Source: Adineta steineri
Lineage: Eukaryota; Rotifera; Eurotatoria; Adinetida; Adinetidae
Reading direction: 5' to 3'
Assembly (NCBI GenBank): GCA_905250115.1
Contig: CAJNOI010000077.1
Span: forward strand, 124,001 to 188,000
DNA: 64,000 bases
Part shown: in pieces, positions 23,201 through 35,050 of the stretch
Layout of the letters: every line of letters begins with the position of its first letter
How positions within the stretch are numbered: position 1 is the stretch's first letter
The notes under the pieces: model-generated
Databases searched by the model: none
What the model was told of the DNA's origin: nothing
Seen by the model: the letters and a program-made list of their open reading frames with translations, nothing else
Program-made: the position numbers and the translations under genes

Positions 23201-25044
23201 GCTAATAAGTATTCATTATTCTTTAGTTTAAAATGATCTTCTTCTTCTTCTTCTTTTGTAAGCAAATGTATAATTAAAAACTTTATAGATTGAATAGTTT
23301 CGATGATGTTATAACACTTTATATATAAGATGAAGAAGAAGAAAAAAAAAGAGAACATCATAATGTCACAGATGTTGTTGAAGATAAAAAATATAGTCAA
23401 TTCTTTTCTAGTGTTGAATATATTGAACAGTGATGAAATATATAAGAAAGTTTATTGCCTCTTGACGAATGTAGCAGCCGTGTAAGCGTCACGGTTACAT
23501 CATACATACATATATGTATATGAACTTAAATAATTTTCTATGGGAAAGTCATGATTCTATTCAATGGCACCATGTGTTGACCAATGATGACGCTAACTAA
23601 TACAGAAAATGTTTTAAAGAGATTATACTATGTCTAATTCTACTAGATATGTGTATGTGCGTGCATGAGTATTGTATATTATATACACATGTCTATCTAC
23701 ATTTTTTTTCACTCTTTTAATACATGTACGTGTTGAATAGATACATGTTTAGAATAGAATGTCTTCTCTTCTGATGAACAAACATAAATGTAAGTATCTT
23801 TAAACATATATGAAGGTTGACCGAAACCATATATTTCTAACAAGCTTAAATCAATCAACATAATGATGATGATCAAAAAGACCGTCGTCGTCACATAATT
23901 TCAATATGTCTAATTTTATCAAGTGGCATCCTGGAGTGAATATTGAATTTCTTTTTTTTTTCTCTGTCGTAGTAACTTTTTTTTTTCGAAGTGTCTAGTT
24001 AATTTTCGTTTTTGTATAGTATGCCACTTGATCATTTTCTTCAAATAGAAATGAACGATTGAATATGTAGATAGAAGTAAGCAAGAAAGAGAGAAGAGAG
24101 ATGGAGGGAGAGAAAGAAAAGAAGAAATGAGAGACTTATGATTATTCTTGATCGAGAAGAGAAGAAAAAAAAAAGAAAAGAGAACAAGCGAGTGAGTAGT
24201 CTTAAATAAACTTACTATTGTTGAAGATGAAATTCGTTCACTCAGAAAAAATTAATGATGTCTCAGGTAAATACATTAAAATTTTTCTTATTGTCATACG
24301 TCAGTTACGTGCTTGATCTTAAACAACATCTTCATATTTCGTTTGATAGTTACTTTGCACCTACATGCATATATATATATATATATAAATAAAAATCTTT
24401 ATTTGCATAGAAATGTATAATAGCTATCCTCAATTTCTTTTCAGTCTAGTAAAAGATCTTCCATCTACACTCGTCATTTCCGCTTGTCAAACTATGTCAT
24501 TCCTACAAGGCTAAAATGAGAGAAAGGAAAAGAGAAACGATTCACATAATCATGTCTTGATTTTTCTTTTTACGTCGAAAACTTGAATAAGAAAGTAGTA
24601 TACATTAAGTGAATAAAATGTGTGTATGTGTTAATCACTGCTTGTGTGCATGATTGAATTTCGAGTATTTCATACAATTACGAGTAATGTTCAAAACTGA
24701 CCCTTAAGTGAAGAAAAGAAAGTAATGTATGTATGTTTGTGTTTCTGACTGCATCTTACAGGTGAAGATTCAAAGTGACCGATTCAATTCGAGCATATAC
24801 ATATTGAATTAGATATGCTTCTTCACTCCTATAAAAAACATAACATGATCGATGGTCATGTCAGGTTTCCGTCAGATTAGAATCTATTTAACACCTGTTC
24901 TTAAACTAAGGTGTGTATGTGTGTGCTTCATTAAAATGTATATCATATAATAGAATGCCTATATTTCTAATTGATTAAAAAAAAGAAGAATGGAATGAAA
25001 TGAATTTTATTTTATTTTAAGATATTCAATAAACAATTAGTATA
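20273..25044. other. 4.8-kb gene-free stretch between LRRC23 and the protocadherin
   Basis: This is AT-rich sequence without a credible gene. It contains AATC tandem copies (21487-21503), TA repeats (21780-21793, 24368-24385), GAA/CTT triplet runs (23239-23256, 23331-23353) and purine-rich tracts (24070-24180). Open frames of 60-90 codons on both strands are hydrophobic or Lys-rich and lack splice context or domains. It probably holds the 5' regulatory region and possible untranslated exons of the protocadherin. Confidence 0.5.
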
Positions 25045-28000
25045 ATGATAAATAATTCATTAATTTTATTTATTCTTATCCTAACAACATGTATTCTTTG
25101 TGATCCTATTGAATTATCTGAGATAATTATACGTGAACATACACCAATAGGTCATTTATTAGTAACATTAAATACAACAACTACAAAATTACGAAATTCA
25201 TATCGATTTGTTAGTAATAATCATCGTGAAATTCAACGATATTTTTCATTAAATTCTTCAACAGGTGAATTACGTATTGCAATTGATATTGATCGTGAGA
25301 TAATTTGTACACATCGACGTATACAATGTAAATTTTTATTAAAAATTTTTGAATTATTCAATGAAAAATTATATCATATACCAATATTAATCGAAGATAT
25401 TAATGATCATCGACCTATATTTCCATATAAAACATCACCAATTGAATTACATATATCAGAAAATTCACCACCATATCAATCAAAATTATTTATTCAACAA
25501 GCATATGATCAAGATCAACTAGATAATCAAAAACAATTAAAATATCAATTAAAAAATTTCGAAAAAAATTTTCCATTTATTCTCGAAATAAATGATGATC
25601 TATCAAATCGTTTAGCACTTGTTCTTATTCAATTACTTGATAGAGAAACTATTGATTCATATAATTGTACATTATATGTTACTGATACCGGTGGTCATGA
25701 AGAAAAACTTCATATGAAGATTATCATTGATGATGTCAATGATCAATCACCAATGTAAATTCTTAATTAAAATTAGAAACCAAAAAATTTTATGTTTTAT
25801 TTTTAGTTTTGACAGTGAGACATATTCAATTGAATTATCAGAAAATACATCAATAAATACAACTATTCTTCGTGTTCATGCTTATGATGCTGATATTGGT
25901 TTAAATGGACAAATAACATATGATTTTACAGATGCATCAAAACAATTTAATAATATATTTTCTATTAATAATGAAACAGGTCTTATTCGTCTACGTTCAT
26001 CACTTGATTATGAACAACGTTCATCCTATATATTCTATATTGAAGCACGTGATTCCGGCAAAGAAATACGTTCATCTCAAACACTTATTAATATCACAAT
26101 TTTAGATGAAAATGATTGTTATCCAATAATAACATTTCGTTTTCTATCCGAATTAAATTATAATTCAACAAATGATGTTATTGAAATCTCGGAAACATAT
26201 CCAATTGATAAATTTTTTATCCAAATTCTTGTTACTGATCAAGATAGTTTATTAAATGGCCAAGTTAATCTATGGTATGAAATACTTGATGAATATAATC
26301 CAACAAAAAATCATTCATTTAATTTATATCAAATTGATAATTCAACATATTTTTTAAATCGTACGAAATCATTTGATTATGAATATCAACAAAAATATTA
26401 TTTAAAATTTTTTGCACAAGATTTAAATCCAAAAAAACCATTACAAACAATTAAATATCTAACAGTCAATATTCTAGATGAAAATGATAATATTCCACAA
26501 TTTCTTCATTCATTTTATCATTTATCTGTTTATGAAAATAATCAAATCAATACAATATTAACAAAAATTGAAGCCTATGATTCTGATAATGGAAATAATG
26601 GTCGATTAAAATATGAAATATTAACAAATGAAACCTTATTACCATTTGATATTGATTCCGATACAGGTTTTCTTCGTTGTTTAGAAATATTTGATCGTGA
26701 AAAACGTTCCTATTATCATTTTGAAATAATCGTACGTGATTATGGTTATCCAATAAGTTTATCAAATAAAATACCGATTGAAATTGATATTAAAGATATC
26801 AATGATAATAAACCAATATTTGAACATGAAAAATATAATTTTTCAATTGAAGAAAATTTTCCGAAATTAAAATCATTTGGAATCATTCGCGCAACTGATC
26901 AAGATTTAAATACAAATTTAATATATCAAATTGAAAAAGAAACAAAATTTGGTATTAAAGAAAATGGGGAAATTTATCTACGGGATTCAATTGATAGAGA
27001 AATTCAAGATCAATACAATTTTATTGTTACTGTTGGTGATAAATTATTTCAAACATCGGTATCAGTTCATATAGATATATTAGATATAAATGATTGTCAA
27101 CCACGATGGATAAATCCATCGGAAAATCGAACTGTTTATGTTCTTAATAAGGATGTAATATCAATTGGTACAAATATTCTTAAATTTGATGCGATTGATT
27201 ATGATGATGTAGCAAATGGTAATGGGTTGATAAGTTATTTTATTGAAAATAAATATGAATTTTTTGATATATGGAATAATAATGAATTAATATTAAATTC
27301 TACACCGAACATAGGAGAATATCGTTTGAAAATTTATGCACAAGATCATGGAAAAATGATACAATATGCAACATTAATTGAAATTTATATATTTATTGGA
27401 GATAATCATACAAATGGAAGTTTATTTTATGAGAGTTTTTCGAAGATTAATTCTCTATCAAGTATAAAACGTATTATTTTATTTTCAACTTTTTTTCTTT
27501 CGATTATCTTTATTCTTATATTTATTATTTGTATTGTTATTATAATGATATGTCGATATAAAAAACAGAAATATTTATATTATATTAAATGTAATCATCA
27601 ACAAAAAATGACAATGATAGAAAGTCGTTTAACACGTTCAAGTTCGAATTCATCGAAATTAAGTTTGGTAGGAGAGAAACAAGAAAAAAACAATTTAATT
27701 CTATTGCATGTTATATTATTATTTTTTCTTCTTCTAGGAAGATCTTCATCAAAAACATTTCATTGATCATTCATCATCACCTTCATATACAGGTAATTAA
27801 CATCGCGTGTATAGACTCTCTACCTTGAACGAAACAAGTCAATAGGAAAACAATGGATTAGAATTTTGTAAAGCAGAAAAAAAATTATCCTTTCTCACGC
27901 AATAGTCTCACATAGAGACATATTTATCAAATGTCTTTTATATTCGAATAAGTATCAAATTGTTTTATAACATTAAATAAAGAGATTGACCATTATCTTT

Positions 28001-28633
28001 TGTCTCTCGACATTGAACAGAAGAGATCAATAAAAAAAACGTTTTTTTTTCTTCTATAGGTGCAAATATCTATAGTCAACATCATCAAATCTCATCAATC
28101 ATACAACCAACACAAACAACAAGTGATTATTATAGTAATAGTAGCAAGCATGAAGAAGGTTAAATATTTGTCTTTGATCTTTCATTTAAAAATGTATCGT
28201 TTTTTTTTCTTCTCATTGTATTACAGACGTTGATGAATGGACTGATGAACAACAACGATTAAATATCAATAATAATGATACTGAATGGTCAATTGAAAAA
28301 ATTCTTTATCCTGATTGGTTATATAAAGATATAACAACGACGACGACAGCAACATCATCAACAGCAAGATTTCCAAAAAAACATTTAAATACATCGACAT
28401 TTACAGAATTTAACTCTTGTCAAACATTTGCAACAAATGAAAGTGCATTGAGTAGTTCAAGAAGTGGAAGACGAACAATATCATCAAATAGTCAACCATC
28501 ACCGAAACAAGTTCGATTTGGTTGTCAAGATCAAATACGTTCATATCCACATTTAAATACAACTATTCGACAATTAAAAACAGGAACAACGACAACCATT
28601 TCAAACAATGAAGCACATCATACATTCATATAA
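25045..28633 (+). CDS. Protocadherin-like adhesion receptor
   Basis: Cadherins mediate calcium-dependent adhesion at the cell surface. A signal peptide (residues 1-20, SLILFILILTTCILC) precedes about seven extracellular cadherin repeats. Their calcium-binding linkers can be read as EDINDHRP, DDVNDQSP, DENDCYP, DENDNIP, DINDNKP and DINDCQP. Other repeat motifs such as LDREI, DYEQR and AYDADIGLNGQ are present. A transmembrane helix follows (LFSTFFLSIIFILIFIICIV), then a basic stop-transfer (CRYKKQK) and a cytoplasmic tail of about 200 residues rich in Ser and Thr. The five exons are one large one for most of the ectodomain (25806-27672) and small tail exons at about 27737, 28061 and 28227. No catenin-binding site is evident. 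The structure resembles non-clustered protocadherins; the exact orthologue is unclear. Total is about 1,100 residues. Confidence 0.88.
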
Positions 28634-30051
28634 TTATTATACGTTGTTTATATATATATATATCTATATGTTTTGATTGTTAAAACTCATTCTTTCTTTT
28701 TTTTTTTCTTTTTTTTGTCTTTGCTGCAGTTTTTCATTTCGGTGTCTCTTTATTAACATGATAAAGAGAGAGAAAAATATTCAATACAAAATTCCTATAC
28801 GTTATTATTTTATGACAGAATTTCATAAAAATTTTAATTAAATACTCAAACATAATATTCACATCAATGAAAAATATTATATTGGGAAAAAAGCTTTAAA
28901 TAGAACATATGATTGATATGGCCATGTGATTTATTTTTTCTTTTCTATGGATTAATCGTAATAACAAAAGAACAATAACAGATGAATAATATCAAATTTA
29001 CTTCCGTTGTACAAAAACCGAATTAGTCAGCTTATTACGATATATGAAAATCATATGATTGTTCTTATAATAATAATACAGTGGCGGATTTAGGCGGGGG
29101 GCAATCACCCCCATCGTCCTTCCCCTTCCGAATTCTTTTTTGATTTTTTACAGCAAAAATGAACGAAAAAATAGGTTCACACTACTTCGATTGGACTCAA
29201 AAAATAGATTTCAGCCAAAATCGCTCCCCCCCCCCGGGCATCGCCCCTCCATACTCAAAAGAAATCGTCCCCCTTCCAAAATCCTAGATCCGCCACTGTA
29301 ATAATATCTGCAATGCTAATCATTAACTTTGAGTAGAAAAATGTCAATAATATTATGTTTAAAAATACTGATTATTACAATGTAGTTATTTCATAAAATT
29401 AAAGTTCTCTGATATAATCAAAGTATTTATACCAGTCATTTTAATAAAAGTAAGCAGCTCGAAAAGTTACTATTGAAAAAATGCATTACGCATTCATAAT
29501 GAAGTTTATTTATATACATTGAAACTATGGTATTTATTATTACAAAAAAAATATGTAGATTAAATGATAATATTACCAACAGAAATAAACTGAAAATTTG
29601 ATCGATTTAAATTCATAGCATCTATTTTATATATTCGTTTGTTAGTTATCATTTAATTCTATACTGATCAAATAATCATATTTCATCTTATCTTTATATA
29701 AAACTGATCTTTCGACTTTTACATGTACTGTGTAATATATGGTTTACGTCGTGAAACGTATTTTTATATAAAAAAAAGTATACCGAATGCTTTCAACTGC
29801 TGCATATATACATAAAATACACAAAAAAAACGAGATAGTAGAGTCATATTCTCTTTTCATTCTTTTTTTTGTGTACTTTCTAGTATACGAAAAAAAAAGT
29901 ACAATAGATTGCAGGCGTTAGGCAAGTAGGTGGTGCACCCACGCACTGAGCGCATGGCTAACTATGAAATCAAACCTTGACGAAAACTAACAATATATCT
30001 ATCGAAAGAACAAACATAGATTAGTAGCATATTCAAATTTATAGTTTAAAA
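28634..30051. other. Gene-free stretch with one hAT MITE upstream of PSAT1
   Basis: This 1.4-kb region holds the protocadherin 3' end (TA repeat at 28651-28666), a 220-bp hAT-like MITE (separate entry) and the PSAT1 upstream region. A short, less AT-rich patch at 29905-29960 (with GGTGGTGCACCC) is the only unusual composition near the PSAT1 start and may be a core promoter element. Confidence 0.5.
29079..29298. mobile_element. hAT-like MITE, CAGTGGCGGAT family, copy 1
   Basis: A 220-bp element with inverted ends CAGTGGCGGATTTAGG and CAGTGGCGGATCTAGG. It is flanked by a perfect 8-bp duplication TAATAATA (29071-29078 and 29299-29306), although this flank is a simple repeat. It carries C- and G-rich arms and an interior ACACTACTTCGATTGGACTC shared with the copy at 33727. 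It has no open reading frame. An 8-bp duplication and CAGTG ends indicate the hAT superfamily. Confidence 0.85.
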
Positions 30052-32173
30052 ATGACGAGCAACGGTCATACGAATGGACACACATCAGTACGTAAAATTA
30101 ATTTCGGTGCAGGACCAGCTCAATTACCACTTGAAGTATGTTTTCTAACTTGAAAATTATGTATTATTAAAATATGAATTCGATTTGTTAAGGTATTGGA
30201 AAATATTCATACAGAATTTTTAGATTATAATGGAACCGGCGCTAATGTTATGGGTATAAAGAAACGAATCGTTTTATATAAATCCTAATCCTTTTTTTCT
30301 TGTTATTATCTACAGAACTTAGTCATCGATCAACAACTTTTGATAAAATTATTCTAGATACTGAACGATATATTCGTGAAATTTTGTAAGATATTTATTT
30401 ATTTTTTGTTTTTGAATTCGAACAGTTTTACTTTAGAACTATACCGGATTCTTATGCAGTTCTTTTCTTACAAGGTGGTGCTACAGCTCAATTCAGTGCA
30501 ATTCCAATGAATTTCCTTAATTTAAAACCATCAGCAACAGCTGATTATCTTGTTACAGGCTATTGGTCAGAAAAAGCCGCTAAAGAAGCTGAAAAATTTG
30601 GTAACATTAATTTAGTCGTACCAAAAACAAGCAAATATCAAAGTAGAAATGATTATTGTTTCTTTTTTATAATTCTTTATGCATTTTATCTGCTAGGTGT
30701 ACCAGCTGAAGATACATGGAAATTAACAAAAGATCCATCTTATTTTTATTATTGTGCCAATGAAACAATTCATGGTATTGAATTCGAAGATATTCCTTCA
30801 ATTATACCAAAAGATGTACCTATTGTTTGTGATATGTCATCCAATTTTTTAACACGACCTTTTGATATTACTAAAGTAATAAGAACTATTCTCTCAATGA
30901 TATTTAATAATATTATCTTTCTCTTAGTTTGCTATTGTCTTTGCTAGTGCACAAAAAAATTTTGGTGCAAGTGGTCTTGTTCTTGTCATCATAAGAAAAG
31001 ATTTAGTTGAACAAAATACAAATAAATCAATACCAATTATTTTAGATTATAAAATACATATGGCTAATGGATCAATGTATAATACACCACCAACATTTCC
31101 GTAAGAAACAGAATAGATTATTCTTTTTCCCTTTTCATCCTGATGACGAAACGAAATTAGTTATTTTTCGTAATGTAAACATCAATCATTTCTTCTTCCT
31201 ATTATTTAGTATGAATAATTTATCCTATATGGACTGTGTAGGATGTACTCTAGCCATCGTAAAGGCCGTTGTGCACTTTACATTAGATAGAACGCATATA
31301 ATTTAGTTATTGATAAGCAAAATTCACGATAGTTTATATATCACATACTCTCAGTTAGGATTAGATAAAATATGAGGTCGTCTGTTCTGTGCATGATACT
31401 ATTATTTAGTAAAGAAACGAAAGTTTCGTTTTTTTTGTTAACTAAATATTTGAGGCGAGAGCGACTATGTGATAAAAACCTGTTAGTCAAATAATTTGAA
31501 GGATCACTTTTTTTGTATCATATAGAATTGAATGAAAACTATTTAATATTTGAAAACGGATATATCACCTAGAATTTTTCACGTAGATAATTTTAAATCA
31601 TCTAGATCCTTTGGTATACTGTTGGTGTAATACAGGAGCGTGTAGGGTGTTGCGCCCCCCTGCTTTTAGAACTTGAAGTACTGAAGTTTTGCGCCCTCCC
31701 TGACTTGGAGACCTCACTACGCTCCTGGTGTAATATCTGTATTAATACTCTACTAATCATGGTCTCAGTACCTATCTAAAGTGTCTATTTAATTATTTAG
31801 AATTTATGTTGCAAATAAAATGTTTGATTGGACTAAACAACAAGGTGGTTTAAAGGGAATGAATCAGCATTCAGAAAAAAAATCTTCTCTTGTTTATGAA
31901 ACAATTGATGAATCTAATGGTTTTTATGTAAATTCTATCGAAAAAAAATATCGTAGTCGTGTTAATATTCCATTTCGTATTTTAACAAATGGTGTTGAAA
32001 ATGAAAAACTTGAATCATTATTTCTTAGTGAAGCAATTAAAGCAAATATGATTGAATTAAAAGGTCATCGTGCTGTTGGTGGTATTCGTGTAAGTCTTTA
32101 CAATGGTATGACACCAGAAGAAACAAAAAAATTGACGAATTTTATGCGTACATTTCAAACAAATCACAGTTAA
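30052..32173 (+). CDS. PSAT1: Phosphoserine aminotransferase
   Basis: PSAT1 catalyses the second step of serine synthesis, 3-phosphohydroxypyruvate plus glutamate to phosphoserine, with PLP in the cytosol. Eight or so exons encode about 380 residues. Motifs: [70 protein letters not shown], the PLP Lys in [22 protein letters not shown], and C-terminal [15 protein letters not shown]. The exon ending TTTCC at 31100 joins AATTTATG at 31801 across a 700-bp intron that carries a transposon; the joined frame [15 protein letters not shown] matches the family. The gene supplies serine, the substrate of the serine racemase-like enzyme about 18 kb away, but nothing links them in regulation. It converges with DYNC2LI1, with 68 bp between stops. 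Confidence 0.94.
31633..31727. mobile_element. Short hAT-like MITE in a PSAT1 intron
   Basis: This 95-bp element has inverted ends CAGGAGCGTGTAGGG and CAGGAGCGTAGTGAGG. A perfect, non-repetitive 8-bp duplication GTGTAATA flanks it (31625-31632 and 31728-31735). It contains two C-rich blocks reading TTGCGCCC and no coding sequence. It lies inside the 700-bp intron 31101-31800. Confidence 0.82.
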
Positions 32174-32241
32174 ATACAACATATAGTTTTATTATTGTGG
32201 CTTAGGTTATAGTACAATAAAAAAAAGATTTTTTTTCTAAA

Positions 32242-34459
32242 TTATGAACGTGAACGTGTTTTCATTGTTAAATAACGTTGTAATTCCTAAAAAGATAACG
32301 ATTTTGTTTTCTATTTTATCAATAAAAGCTAAACGATTATACTTACAGCTATTTTCTGTTCTCGCATTGCATCGATAGAAGCATCAGCATATTGAGGATC
32401 ACGACCATAATCTTGCATTAATGATGGATCACGTTTTTCAACCTTTATTAAAAATGGTATATATATATAGATTAATGAAATAAAAATATCTTTACTTCTT
32501 GAGGAAATCGTTTGCAATATGCAGCTCTCCAAACAGCTAATGGTGTTCTGAAAAACAAACCGAACTTTATAATAAAAAAAGAGATAATGTAATGTAATTA
32601 CTGTTCTTTTAAATCACCAAGTTCATATTCAGGTATAGGTGGCGGACCGACTTGTTCTAATGTATCACTACCTGATTTAATATATAATGGTTTTTGATAA
32701 TCTATCTGTGGTTGTTTTCTAATAGAAGATAATTCAATATAGAAATAAAACGAAATATTTCGATTCCTTTTCTTTACTCAGGTAAATTTGTATCGAATAA
32801 GAGATGATGAATAGCTGATTTCAGGTATACACTTTCTTGTTTTTCACTATAAGACTATAGAAAAACAAATAATATTCATATGATGTATTAGTCTATGAAA
32901 ATAATACCAGTAATGTTGCACCATGATAAAACGCAAGAAAACGAAGAGTTTTAATAATCGTTTTTTTCGCTTCTGGTTCCAATTTCTAATAGAGAGAACA
33001 AAGCGGAAGTAGAAAATTTATAATAAAGATTTAATTACTTGAAATTCATCATATTTTGATCCAACTATTAATAATGGTATACGAAGTGGTTCAACATCAT
33101 TTTTATTCTAAATAACAAAATTTGGTTAACAATATCTTAAGAAAGATTTTTGATTAACAAACCGCCTTGCCAATACGTTGAGTAATAGATTCTTTAAGTT
33201 TATCTTTAATATTCGGATTTTGTTTTGCTGCTTCATTAATACAATGTTTTACTCGTTTAGCTATTGCATCATATAAAGTTTCATATGTATACCATAATTC
33301 TTGTTCTTTAGAAAGATCAAGTACAAGTACAACAGATGCATGTCTAATAAATTAAACCAAAAAAACTATAATTAATTGTATTTTATGATACAATAAATAT
33401 TTACTCAATTGTTTCAGGTGTAAGAACAACATCAATTAATTTAGTAAGAAAAGTTCCATCACCTAATTCCCATACATGACCAATATCTTTTCCTACCTAT
33501 TGAAAGTAATGTAAAATAAAAAAGAAAAGAATTCGTTCTTACTGTATCGGTTGTTTTCGGCTTTTTGGCATAATTATATTCAAGTGCAATAGTTGGTTTA
33601 GCTGTTTCGCTTGTTCTAAAAAGAAAAAGTAAGACATACAACTTACTCGATCTATATCTAAACTATAGGAATGATAAAAATTTATTCTATCCGCATGTAT
33701 ACGTATCTATTACTAGGATATTAATTCAGTGGCGGATTAAGGGGTGGGCGATGGAGGCGATCACCCCCTCTTCAGAAATTGTTTTTGATTTTTACAGTAA
33801 AAATCAACGAAAAAATAGATTCACACTACTTCGATTGGACTCAAAAATTGTTTTTAGCCAGAATCGCTCCTCCCTTCAAAAATCCTAGATCCGCCACTGT
33901 ATTAATTATAGTGCGTATGTAATTTTAATGACATATTAATAATGAAAGTAAAGCGAAAATCTCGAAATTTTTCTTTGAACGGAATAATTTCAATAAATAC
34001 ATAACAAACCTTTCTAAATATCGCAGAACCATTGTTGATTTACCCTAAATATCAAATATGTTAATAACTATATAATATAAATATATAAATTATTTTACTC
34101 CACTTCGACTTCCAACAAAAAGTACAGTATTCGATACAGTCGGTAATGTTTCAGCTAATAAAAAAAATAAGAAAATATAATCACTCATATTCTATTAAAC
34201 TGTACCTTGTTCTCGACTTGCAACAATATCTCTAGCAGCATCCCATAAAGATTTTCCACTACCTCTATATAAATAAATATATTATTCATAACTAAAAAAT
34301 ATTCGATTTACCCTAAATCTGTTTCTTGTTTTCTTTGTCCACCATAAAAATCATCATCATGTCTAAATAAAGAATAAATTGATTTTATTCATTATATTTT
34401 TAATCTAACTTTTTATTTTCATCTTCATCTCTTTCATCGTTTTGAGTTCGTCGTGGCAT
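32242..34459 (-). CDS. DYNC2LI1: Dynein-2 light intermediate chain
   Basis: This subunit belongs to the dynein-2 motor that drives retrograde intraflagellar transport. About twelve small exons encode some 370 residues (vertebrate about 350). The start at 34457-34459 gives MPRRTQNDERDEDE, followed by SLWDAARDIVASREQ, the P-loop FVGSRSGGKSTMVLRYLER (split by an intron between the two Gly), PTIALEYNYAKK, KDIGHVWELGDGTFL, VLVLDLSKEQELW, RIPLLIVGSKYDEFQ and the C-terminal RDPQYADASIDAMREQKIAEL. All are typical of DYNC2LI1. The protein lies within a 394-bp intron-bearing context: the intron 33616-34009 carries a MITE. It is divergent from MOK, with 591 bp between starts. Confidence 0.93.
33727..33899. 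mobile_element. hAT-like MITE, CAGTGGCGGAT family, copy 2
   Basis: This 173-bp element has ends CAGTGGCGGAT and ATCCGCCACTG and a perfect 8-bp duplication TATTAATT (33719-33726 and 33900-33907). Its interior shares TTCACACTACTTCGATTGGA with the copy at 29079, so the two are one family. It sits in an intron of DYNC2LI1. Confidence 0.9.
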
Positions 34460-35050
34460 ATTTATTTTTAAATAAATTTTTTCTTAATATTCAATATCAA
34501 ATACCATACAAATGCTTATAGCTAAAGTAACAACCTTCATTTAATTGACAAACATGACATCTATACATCATATTAAAAAATCTCAAATGAATTATTGTTA
34601 CTATGGAAACAACACAATCGATGATTGAAAGAAAAAAAAGGCAAGCGAGTATCTGATTTTTTTGCTTATTAAGTCGATAAATACTGCTAAGTTGCTTTAA
34701 TCCTCTTTGACAATCTACTTGAAAATTGATATAAACGTTAAAGATATTTGAGAGTATTTTTTTTCTTCGATGGAGAGTGTTTTATTGTTAGATGTCTCTA
34801 TTTGAATATTAGATTTTTTTTTCTTTAATTTTGAAAATGAAAAAGAAAAAAAAACGTTTGTCTTGTTTATATTTCGATTAGAAAAGAAAACAGACAGCGT
34901 TTCTATCGCTTCAGATAATATAACATTAACCATAACAAATAGTAAACGGTGAAAATTATGTGTTTTTCTTCTTTTAGATGATGAATAGAAATTTTTTAGT
35001 CGAATATTTCACTTTTATTAACCACCGGTGATTATTAATATTTTATATAA
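34460..35050. promoter_or_regulatory. Bidirectional promoter region of DYNC2LI1 and MOK with RFX X-box
   Basis: A 591-bp stretch lies between two divergent ciliary genes. GTTACTATGGAAAC at 34597-34610 fits the RFX X-box (consensus GTNRCC, spacer, RGYAAC; classical form GTTGCCATGGAAAC) at 12 of 14 positions of the classical form. It is 138 bp from the DYNC2LI1 start. RFX factors control ciliary genes across animals. The rest is AT-rich with A/T runs, and open frames here are not credible. Confidence 0.65.

Noticed and set aside
27793..28060. Imperfect direct repeat (CTCT-CCTTGAACGAAACAAG like CTCG-CATTGAACAGAAGAG) in a protocadherin intron
   Set aside because: Too degenerate and short to call a repeat family by eye.
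31067..31306. 79-codon frame inside the PSAT1 gene
   Set aside because: It is out of the PSAT1 frame and lies mostly in the 700-bp intron; the family sequence resumes at 31801.
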